DNA of 64,000 bases from NCBI RefSeq assembly GCF_011806425.1, contig NZ_JAATOV010000004.1:186001-250000 (forward strand). The letters run 5' to 3'. The notes beneath the pieces are model-generated. The model saw nothing but the letters and a program-made list of their open reading frames with translations, was not told where the DNA came from and made no database searches. Each line of letters opens with the position of its first letter. Within the stretch, counting starts at the first letter, position 1. This DNA is from Thalassospira lucentensis (GTDB lineage Bacteria > Pseudomonadota > Alphaproteobacteria > Rhodospirillales > Thalassospiraceae). The position numbers were made by a program, and so were the translations under genes. Positions 36,466 through 45,127 of the stretch are shown piece by piece.

Positions 36466-38298
36466 ATGGCGCCACCGCTGATTAATATTAATGACATTCA
36501 CCTGACCTTTGGCGGGAATGATCTGTTTTCTGATGTCTCATTTGCCATCGGCGAACGAGACCGTCTTTGCCTTGTCGGGCGCAATGGGGGTGGTAAATCC
36601 ACCCTGCTTAAAATCATCGCGGGCGAAATCGAAGCCGATGGCGGCGAACGGTTTGTTCAGCCTGGTTGCAAGGTGGCCTATCTTAATCAGGAACCGAAAT
36701 TTGACGGCTATGACACGGTCGAGGATTTTGTCCTGTCCGCCCTTGATGCGCATGAAGAAGAATATTCTTATCGCTCGGACATGCTGCTGGCGTCCGTCAA
36801 TATCGATCCCAAAGCCGATCCCAAGCAACTTTCGGGTGGCGAAGGCCGCCGTGCGGCAATTGCCCGGGCGTTGATTGCCGACCCACAAGTTTTGCTGCTT
36901 GATGAGCCGACCAACCACCTTGATCTTCCAACCATTCAGTGGCTTGAAGGGGAAATCAAAAACTTCCGCGGCGCTGTCGTGGTGATTTCGCACGACCGTG
37001 CATTCCTGAATGCTGTGTCCAATGGTGTCCTGTGGCTTGACCGTGGTGTGATGCATCAAGGCGCGATTAACTTTTCCAAGTTCGAAGAGTGGTCTGAGGA
37101 AATCTATCGCAAGGAATCCGAAGAACGCGCCAAGCTTGATAAGCTGATCGCCAAGGAAACCGTTTGGTCGGTTCAGGGTATTTCCGCCCGCCGTAAACGT
37201 AATCAGGGCCGCTTACGCCGTCTGTATGACATGCGCGAACAGCGTTCCAAACAAGTTGATCGTATTGGCAATGTGTCACTTGCGGCTGATACCGGCGGCA
37301 CGTCGGGCAAAGTCGTGATCGAGGCGACCGATATCGCCAAATCATTTGGCGACCGTGACATCATTTCTGATTTCTCGACCCGTATTTTGCGCGGCGATAA
37401 AGTTGGCATTATTGGCCCGAATGGTGCGGGTAAAACCACCTTGCTGAAAATGCTGACCGGGCAGATTGAACCTGATAGCGGCACGATCAAAATCGGCACG
37501 AACTTAAACGCATCCTACTTTGACCAGAAACGCATCGCGCTTGATGACAACAAAACCCTTTGGGATACGTTGTGCGACGTTGGCGGTGATCAGGTAATGG
37601 TGCGCGGCAACCCGCGCCATGTTGTCAGCTACCTGCGCGACTTCCTGTTTGATGAAAAACAGGCACGCAGCCCGGTTGGTGCGCTTTCAGGCGGGGAACG
37701 CAACCGTTTGCTTTTGGCCAAACAATTGGCAAAGCCAACCAACCTTCTGATCATGGATGAGCCGACCAACGATCTGGATATGGATACGCTCGACCTGCTT
37801 CAGGAAATGCTGGATGAATACGAAGGCACCTTGCTGCTGGTCAGCCACGATCGTGACTTCCTCGATCGGGTTGTGACATCGTCCATCGTGATGGAAGGTG
37901 ACGGCACCGCAGTTGAGTATGCGGGCGGCTATTCCGATTACATTGCCCAGCGTAAACTTTCAAAATCTGAACAAGCCCCGACAGAAGACCGCCCCGCTGG
38001 CAAAACCAGCAAAAAGGCGTTCACATCTGCCACCGCCCCGGCAAAGACCAAAGGCACTGCCAAGCTTAGCTATAAGGATCAGCGCGAATATGACGGGCTT
38101 CCGGAAAAGATGGCAAAGCTTGAAGCTGAAATAGCGGACCTTGAGGATGCCCTTTCGGATGGCACCTTGTTTACCAAGGACCCAGACAGCTTCCAGAAGA
38201 AGGTAGACCGGCTTACCGCCGCACGTGGTGAACTTGAATCCTGCGAAGAACGCTGGCTTGAGCTTGAAGAAATGCGCGAGGAACTTGGTCTTTCGTGA
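36466..38298 (+). CDS. uup: ABC-F ATPase Uup
   Basis: This is a soluble ABC-F protein with two nucleotide-binding domains and no membrane part. Domain 1 (about 5-225) has VGRNGGGKSTLLK, LSGGEGRRAAIARAL and LLLDEPTNHLDL. Domain 2 (about 290-505) has IGPNGAGKTTLLKML, LSGGERNRLLLAKQL and LIMDEPTNDLDMDTL. A Uup-type C-terminal coiled-coil domain (about 540-610, with LPEKMAKLEAEIADLEDALS) follows a Lys/Thr-rich linker. The C-terminal domain distinguishes Uup from EttA and is known to bind DNA; the family acts on ribosomes or in DNA repair. I choose ATG 36466 because homologues begin there; no strong ribosome binding site is visible, and a TTG at 36385 is open. Confidence 0.92.
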   Translation: MAPPLININDIHLTFGGNDLFSDVSFAIGERDRLCLVGRNGGGKSTLLKIIAGEIEADGGERFVQPGCKVAYLNQEPKFDGYDTVEDFVLSALDAHEEEYSYRSDMLLASVNIDPKADPKQLSGGEGRRAAIARALIADPQVLLLDEPTNHLDLPTIQWLEGEIKNFRGAVVVISHDRAFLNAVSNGVLWLDRGVMHQGAINFSKFEEWSEEIYRKESEERAKLDKLIAKETVWSVQGISARRKRNQGRLRRLYDMREQRSKQVDRIGNVSLAADTGGTSGKVVIEATDIAKSFGDRDIISDFSTRILRGDKVGIIGPNGAGKTTLLKMLTGQIEPDSGTIKIGTNLNASYFDQKRIALDDNKTLWDTLCDVGGDQVMVRGNPRHVVSYLRDFLFDEKQARSPVGALSGGERNRLLLAKQLAKPTNLLIMDEPTNDLDMDTLDLLQEMLDEYEGTLLLVSHDRDFLDRVVTSSIVMEGDGTAVEYAGGYSDYIAQRKLSKSEQAPTEDRPAGKTSKKAFTSATAPAKTKGTAKLSYKDQREYDGLPEKMAKLEAEIADLEDALSDGTLFTKDPDSFQKKVDRLTAARGELESCEERWLELEEMREELGLS

Positions 38299-38387
38299 CC
38301 TACCCGCGCGTTAGCTAACGGCCAGACCGGCGCTTTACCCGTGCTGCGCGATGAGTCACACTTTAGCTTAATGTTGAAAACATCTCA

Positions 38388-38425
38388 TTTGTCATTTGGT
38401 CCCAAACAATGGATCAAATGACAAA
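38388..38425. promoter_or_regulatory. Long inverted repeat between uup and the EamA transporter gene
   Basis: Thirteen bases at 38388-38400 pair with 38413-38425 (one wobble) around a 12-base loop; the core TTTGTCATTTG and its complement are exact. No T-run follows, so it may be an operator or leader hairpin for the transporter gene about 100 bp downstream, or a 3' stabiliser for uup. Confidence 0.45.
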
Positions 38426-38523
38426 CACCCGCACCAAGATGGGCCGCGGGATAGGATCAATCTGTTGGCAATCGCGTATTGCACTGTGATGCATCGTGCC
38501 AGCTGCTTCTGAAAGCCTGCATC

Positions 38524-39396
38524 ATGCCCTTAAAAGCGACACTTATGGCCCTTGCCGTGGCGGTGATCTGGGGGATTAACATGCTGACCGTCAAAGGGGC
38601 GGTTGGGGAAATCCCGCCATTCATGTTAACCGCTATTCGTTTTGCGGCGGTTGCTGTCCTGTTGGTGCCGTTTGCCCGGATGCCGCGCGGGCGGATGGGC
38701 AAACTTGCCGTAATTTCGGTCGTGTTTGGCACGTTCCATTTTGGGGTGCTGTTCTTTGCGCTGTCGATGATTGATGCGGGCCCGGTTGCGATTATCGTTT
38801 TGCTGGGTGTGCCGTTTTCATCGATGCTGGCAACCTATTTCTTTAATGATAGGCTTGGCTGGAAGCGGCTTTCGGGCATGGCATTGGCCTTTATCGGCGT
38901 CACCATCATGTTCTGGGACCCGACGATGACGGACATCCAATTGCCGCTGTTGTTGGTGGTATTGGCAGCATTTATGTGGGCCGTTGCCAACGTGATGATC
39001 AAGAAACTGGGCGATATTGACACCTTCCAACTCAATGGTTGGATGGCCTTGATGGCAGCCCCGCAATTGTTCATTTTCTCGATGATCGCCGAACCACATG
39101 CGTTTCAGGCCGTGATGAATGCCAGTTGGATGGCGTGGGCGAACCTTAGTTTTACCGTCGTGATGTCATCCATTGTGGCCTACGGTTTCTGGTATCACTT
39201 GCTGAAAACGCAGGATGTGAATGCCGTTGTGCCATGGTCGTTGCTAGCCCCGGTGATTAGCGTTATCGGATCGTTTATCGTCTTTAACGAATCGTTCTCG
39301 CTGCTTAAAATCATTGGTGGGGCGGTTGTTTTGTGTGGGGTGGGCGTCATTATGCTGCGTAAACCGGTACAGCGTAAAACGCAGGGTATGGATTGA
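38524..39396 (+). CDS. EamA/DMT-family transporter
   Basis: This inner-membrane protein of the drug/metabolite transporter superfamily has 290 residues and ten predicted helices in two EamA repeats (about 5-135 and 145-280). The first repeat starts ATLMALAVAVIWGINMLTVKG, shown here from residues 4-24, and contains AIRFAAVAVLLVPFARMP. The second ends with a conserved LAPVISVIGSFIVFNESFS stretch before the last two helices. Export or import of small metabolites or amino acids is typical, but the substrate is not predictable. ATG 38524 fits homologues; 15 upstream codons are open. It is followed 21 bp later by the amidase gene, so the two may share a transcript. Confidence 0.88.
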   Translation: MPLKATLMALAVAVIWGINMLTVKGAVGEIPPFMLTAIRFAAVAVLLVPFARMPRGRMGKLAVISVVFGTFHFGVLFFALSMIDAGPVAIIVLLGVPFSSMLATYFFNDRLGWKRLSGMALAFIGVTIMFWDPTMTDIQLPLLLVVLAAFMWAVANVMIKKLGDIDTFQLNGWMALMAAPQLFIFSMIAEPHAFQAVMNASWMAWANLSFTVVMSSIVAYGFWYHLLKTQDVNAVVPWSLLAPVISVIGSFIVFNESFSLLKIIGGAVVLCGVGVIMLRKPVQRKTQGMD

Positions 39397-39417
39397 TCCA
39401 CAAGGAACGATTTGACG

Positions 39418-40116
39418 ATGGCAGCCAACACGCACCTAAACATCATCGACCATCCATCGCCCAATTTTGGTGACCGCCCAACAGATAGCCAAATCAATAT
39501 TCTTGTTTTGCATTACACTGGCATGCAAAGCGGCCAAGAAGCAATCGATCGCCTGTGCGACCCGGCATCATCGGTTTCAAGTCACTATTTGATCGAAGAA
39601 GACGGACGGATTTTCCGGCTGGTGGATGAAGAAAAGCGCGCATGGCATGCCGGACGCGGCGCATGGCAAAAATGCGTGGATGTGAATTCAAATTCCATCG
39701 GGATTGAAATCGTCAATCCTGGTCATGAATTTGGTTACCGCCCCTTCCCAGATATTCAGATCCAATCGGTCATAGAACTCTGTCAGGATATCCTTGGCCG
39801 TCATACCATTCCCGCCAGCCGCGTCATTGCCCATTCTGATATGGCGCCAGATCGCAAGGAAGACCCGGGCGAGCTTTTCCCTTGGCAAGAACTTGCTAAG
39901 CACGGCATCGGCCTCTGGCCCGATATTGATCCAAAAGCCCTCCGACCAGGCGAAAAATTTGACCATTTGCTCGACAATATCGGCTATGGCGAAAACGATG
40001 CGATCAAACGGTGCATCGCGTTTCAGCGTCATTGGCGACCGCGCGATATTTCAGGCGTTATTGACGATGAATGTCTTTTGATTGCCAAGGCCCTTGCCGA
40101 TGCCAGCAAGCCCTAG
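39418..40116 (+). CDS. AmpD-like N-acetylmuramoyl-L-alanine amidase
   Basis: Amidase_2 enzymes cut the bond between muramic acid and the stem peptide; AmpD does so on recycled anhydro-muropeptides in the cytoplasm. The 232-residue protein has no signal peptide, which favours a recycling role. Zinc ligands fit the family: His in ILVLHYTGM (near residue 32) and His and Asp in IAHSDMAPDRKEDPG (near 139-153). SSHYLIEEDGRIFRLVDE and NSIGIEIVNPG are further landmarks. The C-terminal extension (about 180-232) includes a predicted peptidoglycan-binding-like helical region. AAGGAA supports the ATG at 39418. Confidence 0.9.
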   Translation: MAANTHLNIIDHPSPNFGDRPTDSQINILVLHYTGMQSGQEAIDRLCDPASSVSSHYLIEEDGRIFRLVDEEKRAWHAGRGAWQKCVDVNSNSIGIEIVNPGHEFGYRPFPDIQIQSVIELCQDILGRHTIPASRVIAHSDMAPDRKEDPGELFPWQELAKHGIGLWPDIDPKALRPGEKFDHLLDNIGYGENDAIKRCIAFQRHWRPRDISGVIDDECLLIAKALADASKP

Positions 40117-40203
40117 AACGCGTATTTCGGAACACATGCATAATGCAAGGTCCACAGTGTGCATCGCGTCCATCATACAGCACCGCACCCGCAGTGCTTT
40201 TCC

Positions 40204-40232
40204 TTGACGAACGCGTCCACGTAACCTAAATC
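40204..40232 (+). promoter_or_regulatory. Predicted rnpB promoter
   Basis: TTGACG (40204-40209) and TAAATC (40227-40232) are separated by exactly 17 bp. The expected start point, about 7 bp downstream, coincides with the 5' strand of the RNase P RNA P1 helix at 40238. Confidence 0.75.
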
Positions 40233-40237
40233 ACCGC

Positions 40238-40633
<396 letters not shown>

Positions 40634-40659
40634 TTATTTCTTTGCCCAAAGATATGACA

Positions 40660-40686
40660 AAGGCGATGACGTGATGTCATCGCCTT
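40660..40686. terminator. Hairpin between rnpB and the PPOX gene
   Basis: AAGGCGATGAC (40660-40670) and its perfect complement (40676-40686) form an 11-bp stem with a five-base loop between two convergent genes. T-runs are short on both sides, so it is probably a modest bidirectional terminator. Confidence 0.7.
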
Positions 40687-40693
40687 GAAAAGG

Positions 40694-41314
40694 TTATCCG
40701 CGCTCGGCAATGGAGGCGGCGAAATATTGATCGGTTTGTTCTTGTGTGCCGACCTCAAAATCGCCCGCAACCTGATCCTTGATCATTTTACCAAGGGTCG
40801 GCAGCGTCTTGCGGTCAATCTGGGTATTAACGTCCCATAATTTGGACCGCATCAGTGATTTTGCACAATGCAGGAACGCCTCATCAATCGTCACCTTGAC
40901 CACGGTGATTGGCGGCTTTGGTGTATCGGCGAATAAATCCAGCAATTCAGGATCGGTGTGAATTTCAGCCCGGCCATTAATGCGCAAAGTCTCGTTCACG
41001 CCCGGCACGAAAAACAACATGCCAACCTTTGGATTGTCGATAATGTTGGTCAGCGTATCCACGCGGTTATTCCCCGGACGATCCGGCATCAAGATGGTTC
41101 TATCATCCAGAACTTTGATAAAGCCCGGTCCATCGCCCCGCGGGCTGACATCTGCGTCACCATTTGCGTCAGCCGATGAAATTACCGCAAAAGGTGCCAG
41201 TTCGATGAAATGCTTGCAGTGTTGATCAAGGGCCGGCAAGCACTTGGAAACGGCAATTTCCATCGGTGCGCCATAGATATCACGGAGCTTTTCTTGGCTG
41301 TCAATCTTGGTCAT
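40694..41314 (-). CDS. Pyridoxamine 5'-phosphate oxidase-family FMN protein
   Basis: This 206-residue flavoprotein has a split-barrel fold (about 45-170). It matches the general-stress PPOX class (MSMEG_1061/DR2398-like) through FAVISSADANGDADVSPRGD (near 44-63), ILMPDRPGNNRVDTLTNII (about 75-93), NPKVGMLFFVPG and ETLRINGRAEI. The latter motifs contact FMN in the family. The substrate is unknown; the N-terminal helices and C-terminal KSLMRSKLWD region are typical of the subgroup. I choose ATG 41314 (MTKIDS) over the in-frame codon at 41323. It is 80 bp downstream of the isochorismatase-like gene on the same strand. Confidence 0.87.
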   Translation of the reverse strand: MTKIDSQEKLRDIYGAPMEIAVSKCLPALDQHCKHFIELAPFAVISSADANGDADVSPRGDGPGFIKVLDDRTILMPDRPGNNRVDTLTNIIDNPKVGMLFFVPGVNETLRINGRAEIHTDPELLDLFADTPKPPITVVKVTIDEAFLHCAKSLMRSKLWDVNTQIDRKTLPTLGKMIKDQVAGDFEVGTQEQTDQYFAASIAERG

Positions 41315-41395
41315 GGGGCACACCTGTTGCTGAAATCGCGTTAATTAAATCCGGTGGCGAAATTGCGTCAGTTGCAAACGCATGTCAATTGCGGA

Positions 41396-41947
41396 TCAAC
41401 CATGAACGATCTGCGCAACCGATTTAACGCTCGCAAACTCGTCATTCAGACTGGCCAGCGCGACATCATGCACCAGATCGGCAGCAAACGCCCGACCATC
41501 GGGCAAAGCGCGATCAAAGGTAAAACAGGCATCGGCGGCGATGGTGACGTCAAAGCCAAGGTTCGCCCCCATACGCGTCGTGGTATTCACGCAATGATCG
41601 GTCGAAATCCCACACACCACGATCTTATTGATGCCACGCGCACGTAGCTCGGCCTCAAGTGTCGTTCCGATAAAGGCGGAATTCACCGATTTTCCGCAAA
41701 CCGGCTCATCCCCTTGGGGCATGGCGAATTCCATAAAGGCATGCCCTGGCTGATCCGGATGCAGGCGCGATTGCGGCGCTGTGCTGTTATGGCACACATG
41801 GATCACCGGCCAGCCATTCGCCCGCCAATGGGCCAATAGTGCTGCGCCATTTTCCTCAGCCGCGGGGTTATTGCGGTTCCCCCAATAAGCAAGGTCATCA
41901 AACCCTTTTTGCCAATCGATCAAGATCAGGGCGGTTTTGGACATCAA
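41396..41947 (-). CDS. Isochorismatase-like cysteine hydrolase
   Basis: This is a 183-residue cytoplasmic hydrolase of the isochorismatase/nicotinamidase superfamily. The catalytic triad is visible: Asp in LILIDWQKGF (near residue 11), Lys in CGKSVNSAFIGT (about 86) and Cys in GISTDHCVNTTTRMG (about 119). This gives a thiol nucleophile, so amide or thioester hydrolysis is likely rather than isochorismate cleavage. A cis-peptide-type VCGISTDH turn precedes the cysteine. It may be co-transcribed with the PPOX flavoprotein gene downstream. The substrate is not predictable. Confidence 0.9.
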   Translation of the reverse strand: MMSKTALILIDWQKGFDDLAYWGNRNNPAAEENGAALLAHWRANGWPVIHVCHNSTAPQSRLHPDQPGHAFMEFAMPQGDEPVCGKSVNSAFIGTTLEAELRARGINKIVVCGISTDHCVNTTTRMGANLGFDVTIAADACFTFDRALPDGRAFAADLVHDVALASLNDEFASVKSVAQIVHG

Positions 41948-42041
41948 AGTAACTCCGGCACTTCAGAGAAAGAGATCAGCCACTTTAACAATGTTCCGAC
42001 GGCAATACCGGACAATCACCCCACCGATTATGCCAAATTGA

Positions 42042-43130
42042 TTAAAGCCAACCTTTGCGCTTGAAATACAAAAGCGGAAGAACTGCTGACAGGATCATCA
42101 AGCCAATCGCAAGCGGATAGCCAAATGCCCAATCAAGTTCCGGCATCAGTTTGAAATTCATGCCATAGATGCTGGCAATCAAGGTAGGTGGCAAAAATGC
42201 CGCCGCCGCGACCGAAAAAATCTTGATGATATTGTTTTGTTCAAGACTGATCATGCCAAGGGTCGCGTCCAACAGGAATGTGACCTTATTTGCAATGAAG
42301 TTGGCATGTTCGGTAATTGACACGATATCGCGTGAAATGATTTTAAGCCGTGCCTTAGCGTCCTTTTTAAACCGCGACTGCGTTGACAGGAACAATCCCA
42401 AACGGTGCAGGTTCAACAAACTGTCTTTCGCCTTACCCGACAGGTTTCCGGCCCGCCCAATTTGACGCAGAATTTCGCGGTGATCACGGTCAATGCCACG
42501 ATCCTCGGCATTGGCAAAAACCTTTTCCGATAGCCCCTCAAGATCAAGGGCGGTTTGCTCCATAATATCGGCCAATCGATCGACAATCTGTTCAAGCAAA
42601 CCAAAAAGGACTGCTTCGCAACCGCTGGCAAGCGACGGGGTACGCTTGACCCGGCGGATAAAGGTTTTAAACGGCACCGGATCGGCATAACGCAACGTGA
42701 TCAGGGTTTTCTTGACCAGAATGAACGTTACGGCCTCTGTCTGCGGCGCATCAGATGCGGCCTGACTTAAAACGGAAACCGTTAAAAACAGCGCGCCATC
42801 TTCGTCATACAACCGCGACGACAGCTCAATTTCCTGCATTTCTTCGCGGGTTGGCACTTCGATCCCAAAGCGCTTTTCGACCTCCAGAACCTCTTCCTCG
42901 GTCGGCGATAATAGGTCAATCCAGACAGGAACACGTGCTGCTTTTGCTTGCGATGCACTATCAGACACCTCAGACGGAGCACTCACATCCTGCCGCTTGG
43001 CTTCATCAGAACTCCTCATATCAACGTCATCCGACGCACTATCAGCGGAATCCGCAACAGCTGGGGCATCGGCGACATGATTGTCATCGGATGTGTTTCG
43101 TGCCGGCGCGAAAAATTCGTTGGTATCCAT
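42042..43130 (-). CDS. CorA-family magnesium/divalent cation channel
   Basis: CorA proteins form pentameric divalent-cation channels in the inner membrane. The C-terminal two-helix module is complete: the long stalk helix ends in FLPPTLIASIYGMNFKLMPE with the diagnostic GMN (near residue 325), followed by DWAFGYPLAIGLMILSAVLPL and a basic tail. The cytoplasmic funnel (about 65-280) has FLTVSVLSQ and LITLRYADPVPFKTF. An extra N-terminal segment of about 60 residues is Asp/Ser/Ala-rich, low-complexity and probably disordered; it is unusual for the family. GGAGACAGG supports the ATG at 43130. Confidence 0.93.
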   Translation of the reverse strand: MDTNEFFAPARNTSDDNHVADAPAVADSADSASDDVDMRSSDEAKRQDVSAPSEVSDSASQAKAARVPVWIDLLSPTEEEVLEVEKRFGIEVPTREEMQEIELSSRLYDEDGALFLTVSVLSQAASDAPQTEAVTFILVKKTLITLRYADPVPFKTFIRRVKRTPSLASGCEAVLFGLLEQIVDRLADIMEQTALDLEGLSEKVFANAEDRGIDRDHREILRQIGRAGNLSGKAKDSLLNLHRLGLFLSTQSRFKKDAKARLKIISRDIVSITEHANFIANKVTFLLDATLGMISLEQNNIIKIFSVAAAAFLPPTLIASIYGMNFKLMPELDWAFGYPLAIGLMILSAVLPLLYFKRKGWL

Positions 43131-43242
43131 GGCCTGTCTCCGTCGGCGCTGGCGTGCCGTTTGAACGGGGACCAGGATATTATGGGTTTAACCCAATTGC
43201 TTTGTCGTCTTGTGCGGCGCGAACGTGCCGCGAAGCAGACGA

Positions 43243-44034
43243 CTAAAATGGTAACACGGTTTGGAATGTAAACGGATCAACATCAGGTTCTGTTCCGCGC
43301 TTTTCGTCAAATGTGCTTTTGGCTTGGGCAAGGAATTCATCCTTGCTGATCATATTGTCCGTGTTCGCATCATACTGGGTAAACAACAATTCCAACCGGC
43401 GGCTTTCGGTTCGCAGGCGTTGTCGGTTGGCCTCGGCTGAGCCGGGCAACTGTTCCACCGCGGAAAATTCACGCAGAACCAGCACGCCATCCCCGTTGGT
43501 ATCCCGGCGCCGAAACATCCAGGCGGCATACGATGCGGCCTCTTCGGCATCGATGCGGCCATCCTGATTGATATCAACCGGATGGAATTGCGCACGGTAC
43601 AGTTTGACTTGTTCGGGAATGCCTTGTGACACGACACCAACGCCACCATTTTTCTGTGCCAACGCATTTGCAATGGCTTCGTTTAAGCCGGGAATATTGG
43701 GCGCTCCCCCCGGAAGGCCCGTTCCCACACCACCAGTGCCGGTGCCGGTCCCCATACCCGCACCAGGCAAACCGTTAAGACCCGGAATCCCGCCAAGCGC
43801 ACCAGCACCATCCAGTCCAAATTGCGACATTAATTCGGGATTATTTTGCAGTTGCTTCATAATCAGCGGCAACAGTTCGCGCATTTGCGGTGACGAAACT
43901 TCGGGCGAATTTGATACATCCCCCGCACGATCAAGCGTTAATCCTTGCGCATAAAGATCGCGTTGGATCGTCAATGATCCCAAAAAGGTGCAACCCATTA
44001 AGACAATGGCAGCTTTTATCCGCAACAATTCCAT
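43243..44034 (-). CDS. Exported EF-hand calcium-binding protein
   Basis: This 263-residue protein has an N-terminal signal sequence (about 1-29, LKAAIVLMGCTFLGSL-like core ending near LYAQ). A Gly/Pro/Thr-rich linker (about 75-115) contains a GTGTGTGG run. Three EF-hand loops follow: DINQDGRIDAEE (near 155), DTNGDGVLVLREF (near 179) and DANTDNMISKDEF (near 220). The ligand spacing is canonical in the first two; the third has N-D-N at alternating positions. A periplasmic or secreted calcium-sensing or structural role is likely. It is transcribed divergently from the dcw cluster across 589 bp, and its ribosome binding site is weak. Confidence 0.85.
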   Translation of the reverse strand: MELLRIKAAIVLMGCTFLGSLTIQRDLYAQGLTLDRAGDVSNSPEVSSPQMRELLPLIMKQLQNNPELMSQFGLDGAGALGGIPGLNGLPGAGMGTGTGTGGVGTGLPGGAPNIPGLNEAIANALAQKNGGVGVVSQGIPEQVKLYRAQFHPVDINQDGRIDAEEAASYAAWMFRRRDTNGDGVLVLREFSAVEQLPGSAEANRQRLRTESRRLELLFTQYDANTDNMISKDEFLAQAKSTFDEKRGTEPDVDPFTFQTVLPF

Positions 44035-44320
44035 CCTTCGTTTTTGCTGACGCTGCCCCGCGCCAGTTACCGCAAACTTACGTCACGACAAACTATCGTC
44101 TTTATCATCAGATTGGCACCAACTTATGCCCATCCCCTATCAGGATGTCGTTAACATATGCTGCCCGTCAATCTTGTTCGCCAAACATTCTGCAGGAGCT
44201 TACGCGCGCATCAAACCCGATCAGACGTCAAATCGCAAACTGTCATCGCGGGCCACATCATCACCACCCAAACAATGCCCATCCATCAAAACCCATAAAA
44301 CTGATTTTTCGGTCATCCCA

Positions 44321-44355
44321 TGGGGCCTTATGGAACAACATTGGGATTTCATGGG
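44321..44355 (+). promoter_or_regulatory. Candidate second MraZ box array
   Basis: TGGG occurs at 44321, 44342 and 44352, with TGGA at 44331, giving intervals of 10, 11 and 10 bp on the plus strand. It is a weaker version of the array nearer to mraZ and in the opposite orientation. It may be a secondary MraZ site or coincidence. Confidence 0.35.
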
Positions 44356-44458
44356 CAAGTTACGGATAAGACCGTGATTCAATGTGTTTTTAGCAGAAAT
44401 CAGGCTTTTTGCATGTGCCCCGGAATCGTTGGAAAAGCGGCAAAAAGTGATCCATACA

Positions 44459-44502
44459 CCCATCAAATCCCATTGACCCCCATCATTTCCCATGGTACCC
44501 CA
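44459..44502 (-). promoter_or_regulatory. MraZ operator, five boxes with 10-bp period
   Basis: CCCA on the plus strand (TGGG on the minus strand) recurs at 44459, 44469, 44479, 44489 and 44499, exactly one helical turn apart. MraZ is known to bind TGGGN direct repeats with 5-bp spacers upstream of its own gene, so this is the expected autoregulatory site. Binding on one face of the helix by an MraZ ring would cover the -35 region of the putative promoter. Confidence 0.82.
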
Positions 44503-44623
44503 TAAACAGGCATAATTTCGGTGCCATGCGGGGCATATCCTTTTTCGAACAACAACCGGTCATCTGACCTGCCGTTTGGCGCTTGTTTGGGAACTGGATT
44601 TTTTTGATCAGGGGAATGGCAAA

Positions 44624-45127
44624 GTGCTGTTCACAGGGACGCACATTCACAAACTGGACCGAAAAGGGCGGGTATCCGTGCCCAAGCGGTTCCGTGCGGC
44701 CCTTGAGCGTGAAACATTCGCTGGCATCTACCTGTATCAATCCCACAAAGAAAGCGCGCTTGAAGGCTGCAGCGAAAGCCATATGGAGCGTATCGCGGCA
44801 TCACTTGATGAACTTGATATGTTCTCTGACGAGGCCGACGATCTGGCTGACACCATTCTTGGTTCCTCGCATATGCTGCCTTATGACGGCGAAGGCCGCA
44901 TCATTTTACCCGCTGAATTGATCGAATATGCCCGTATCGAAGATCAGGTCGCTTTTGTTGGCCGTGGTCGCACCTTCCGCCTTTGGAACCCTGACATCTT
45001 CAAGCCCCTGCAAGATGCCAGCCGGACCCGTACGCTGAACCGTGGTGCGACGCTCAAGCTCAAACCAATGTCTGAAACCTCAATCGGCACACGTCCCGGT
45101 GCCCCGACCGAGGAGGATGCATCATGA
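44624..45127 (+). CDS. mraZ: Transcriptional regulator MraZ
   Basis: MraZ is a DNA-binding ring protein that represses its own dcw operon. The 167-residue protein has two AbrB/SpoVT-like swapped-hairpin domains: FTGTHIHKLDRKGRVSVPKR near residues 3-22 and MLPYDGEGRIILPAELIEYA near 83-102, each with the DXXXR-type core. I place the start at GTG 44624 because AGGGGAA lies 8 bp upstream and homologues begin there; an in-frame TTG at 44576 is less likely. The C-terminal tail after residue 130 is polar and variable. Its stop overlaps the rsmH start (ATGA), so it heads the dcw operon. Five MraZ boxes lie 120-165 bp upstream. Confidence 0.93.
   Translation: MLFTGTHIHKLDRKGRVSVPKRFRAALERETFAGIYLYQSHKESALEGCSESHMERIAASLDELDMFSDEADDLADTILGSSHMLPYDGEGRIILPAELIEYARIEDQVAFVGRGRTFRLWNPDIFKPLQDASRTRTLNRGATLKLKPMSETSIGTRPGAPTEEDAS

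Larger units (their letters stand above)
44035..44623. other. Regulatory region between the EF-hand gene and mraZ
   Basis: This 589-bp stretch without a gene holds the divergent promoters. Two box arrays are visible: the strong five-box set at 44459-44502 and a weaker set of opposite orientation at 44321-44355. A candidate -10 box CATAAT lies at 44511-44516, about 110 bp before mraZ. Small frames here lack ribosome binding sites and conserved domains. Confidence 0.6.

Noticed and set aside
44126-44377. Possible small gene upstream of mraZ
   Set aside because: The frame overlaps the putative regulatory arrays, has no ribosome binding site, and its translation looks random.
44459-44502. Five regularly spaced words considered as a CRISPR-like or tandem repeat
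   Set aside because: The shared word is only four to five bases and the period is one helical turn; this is an operator array, not a repeat-spacer array.
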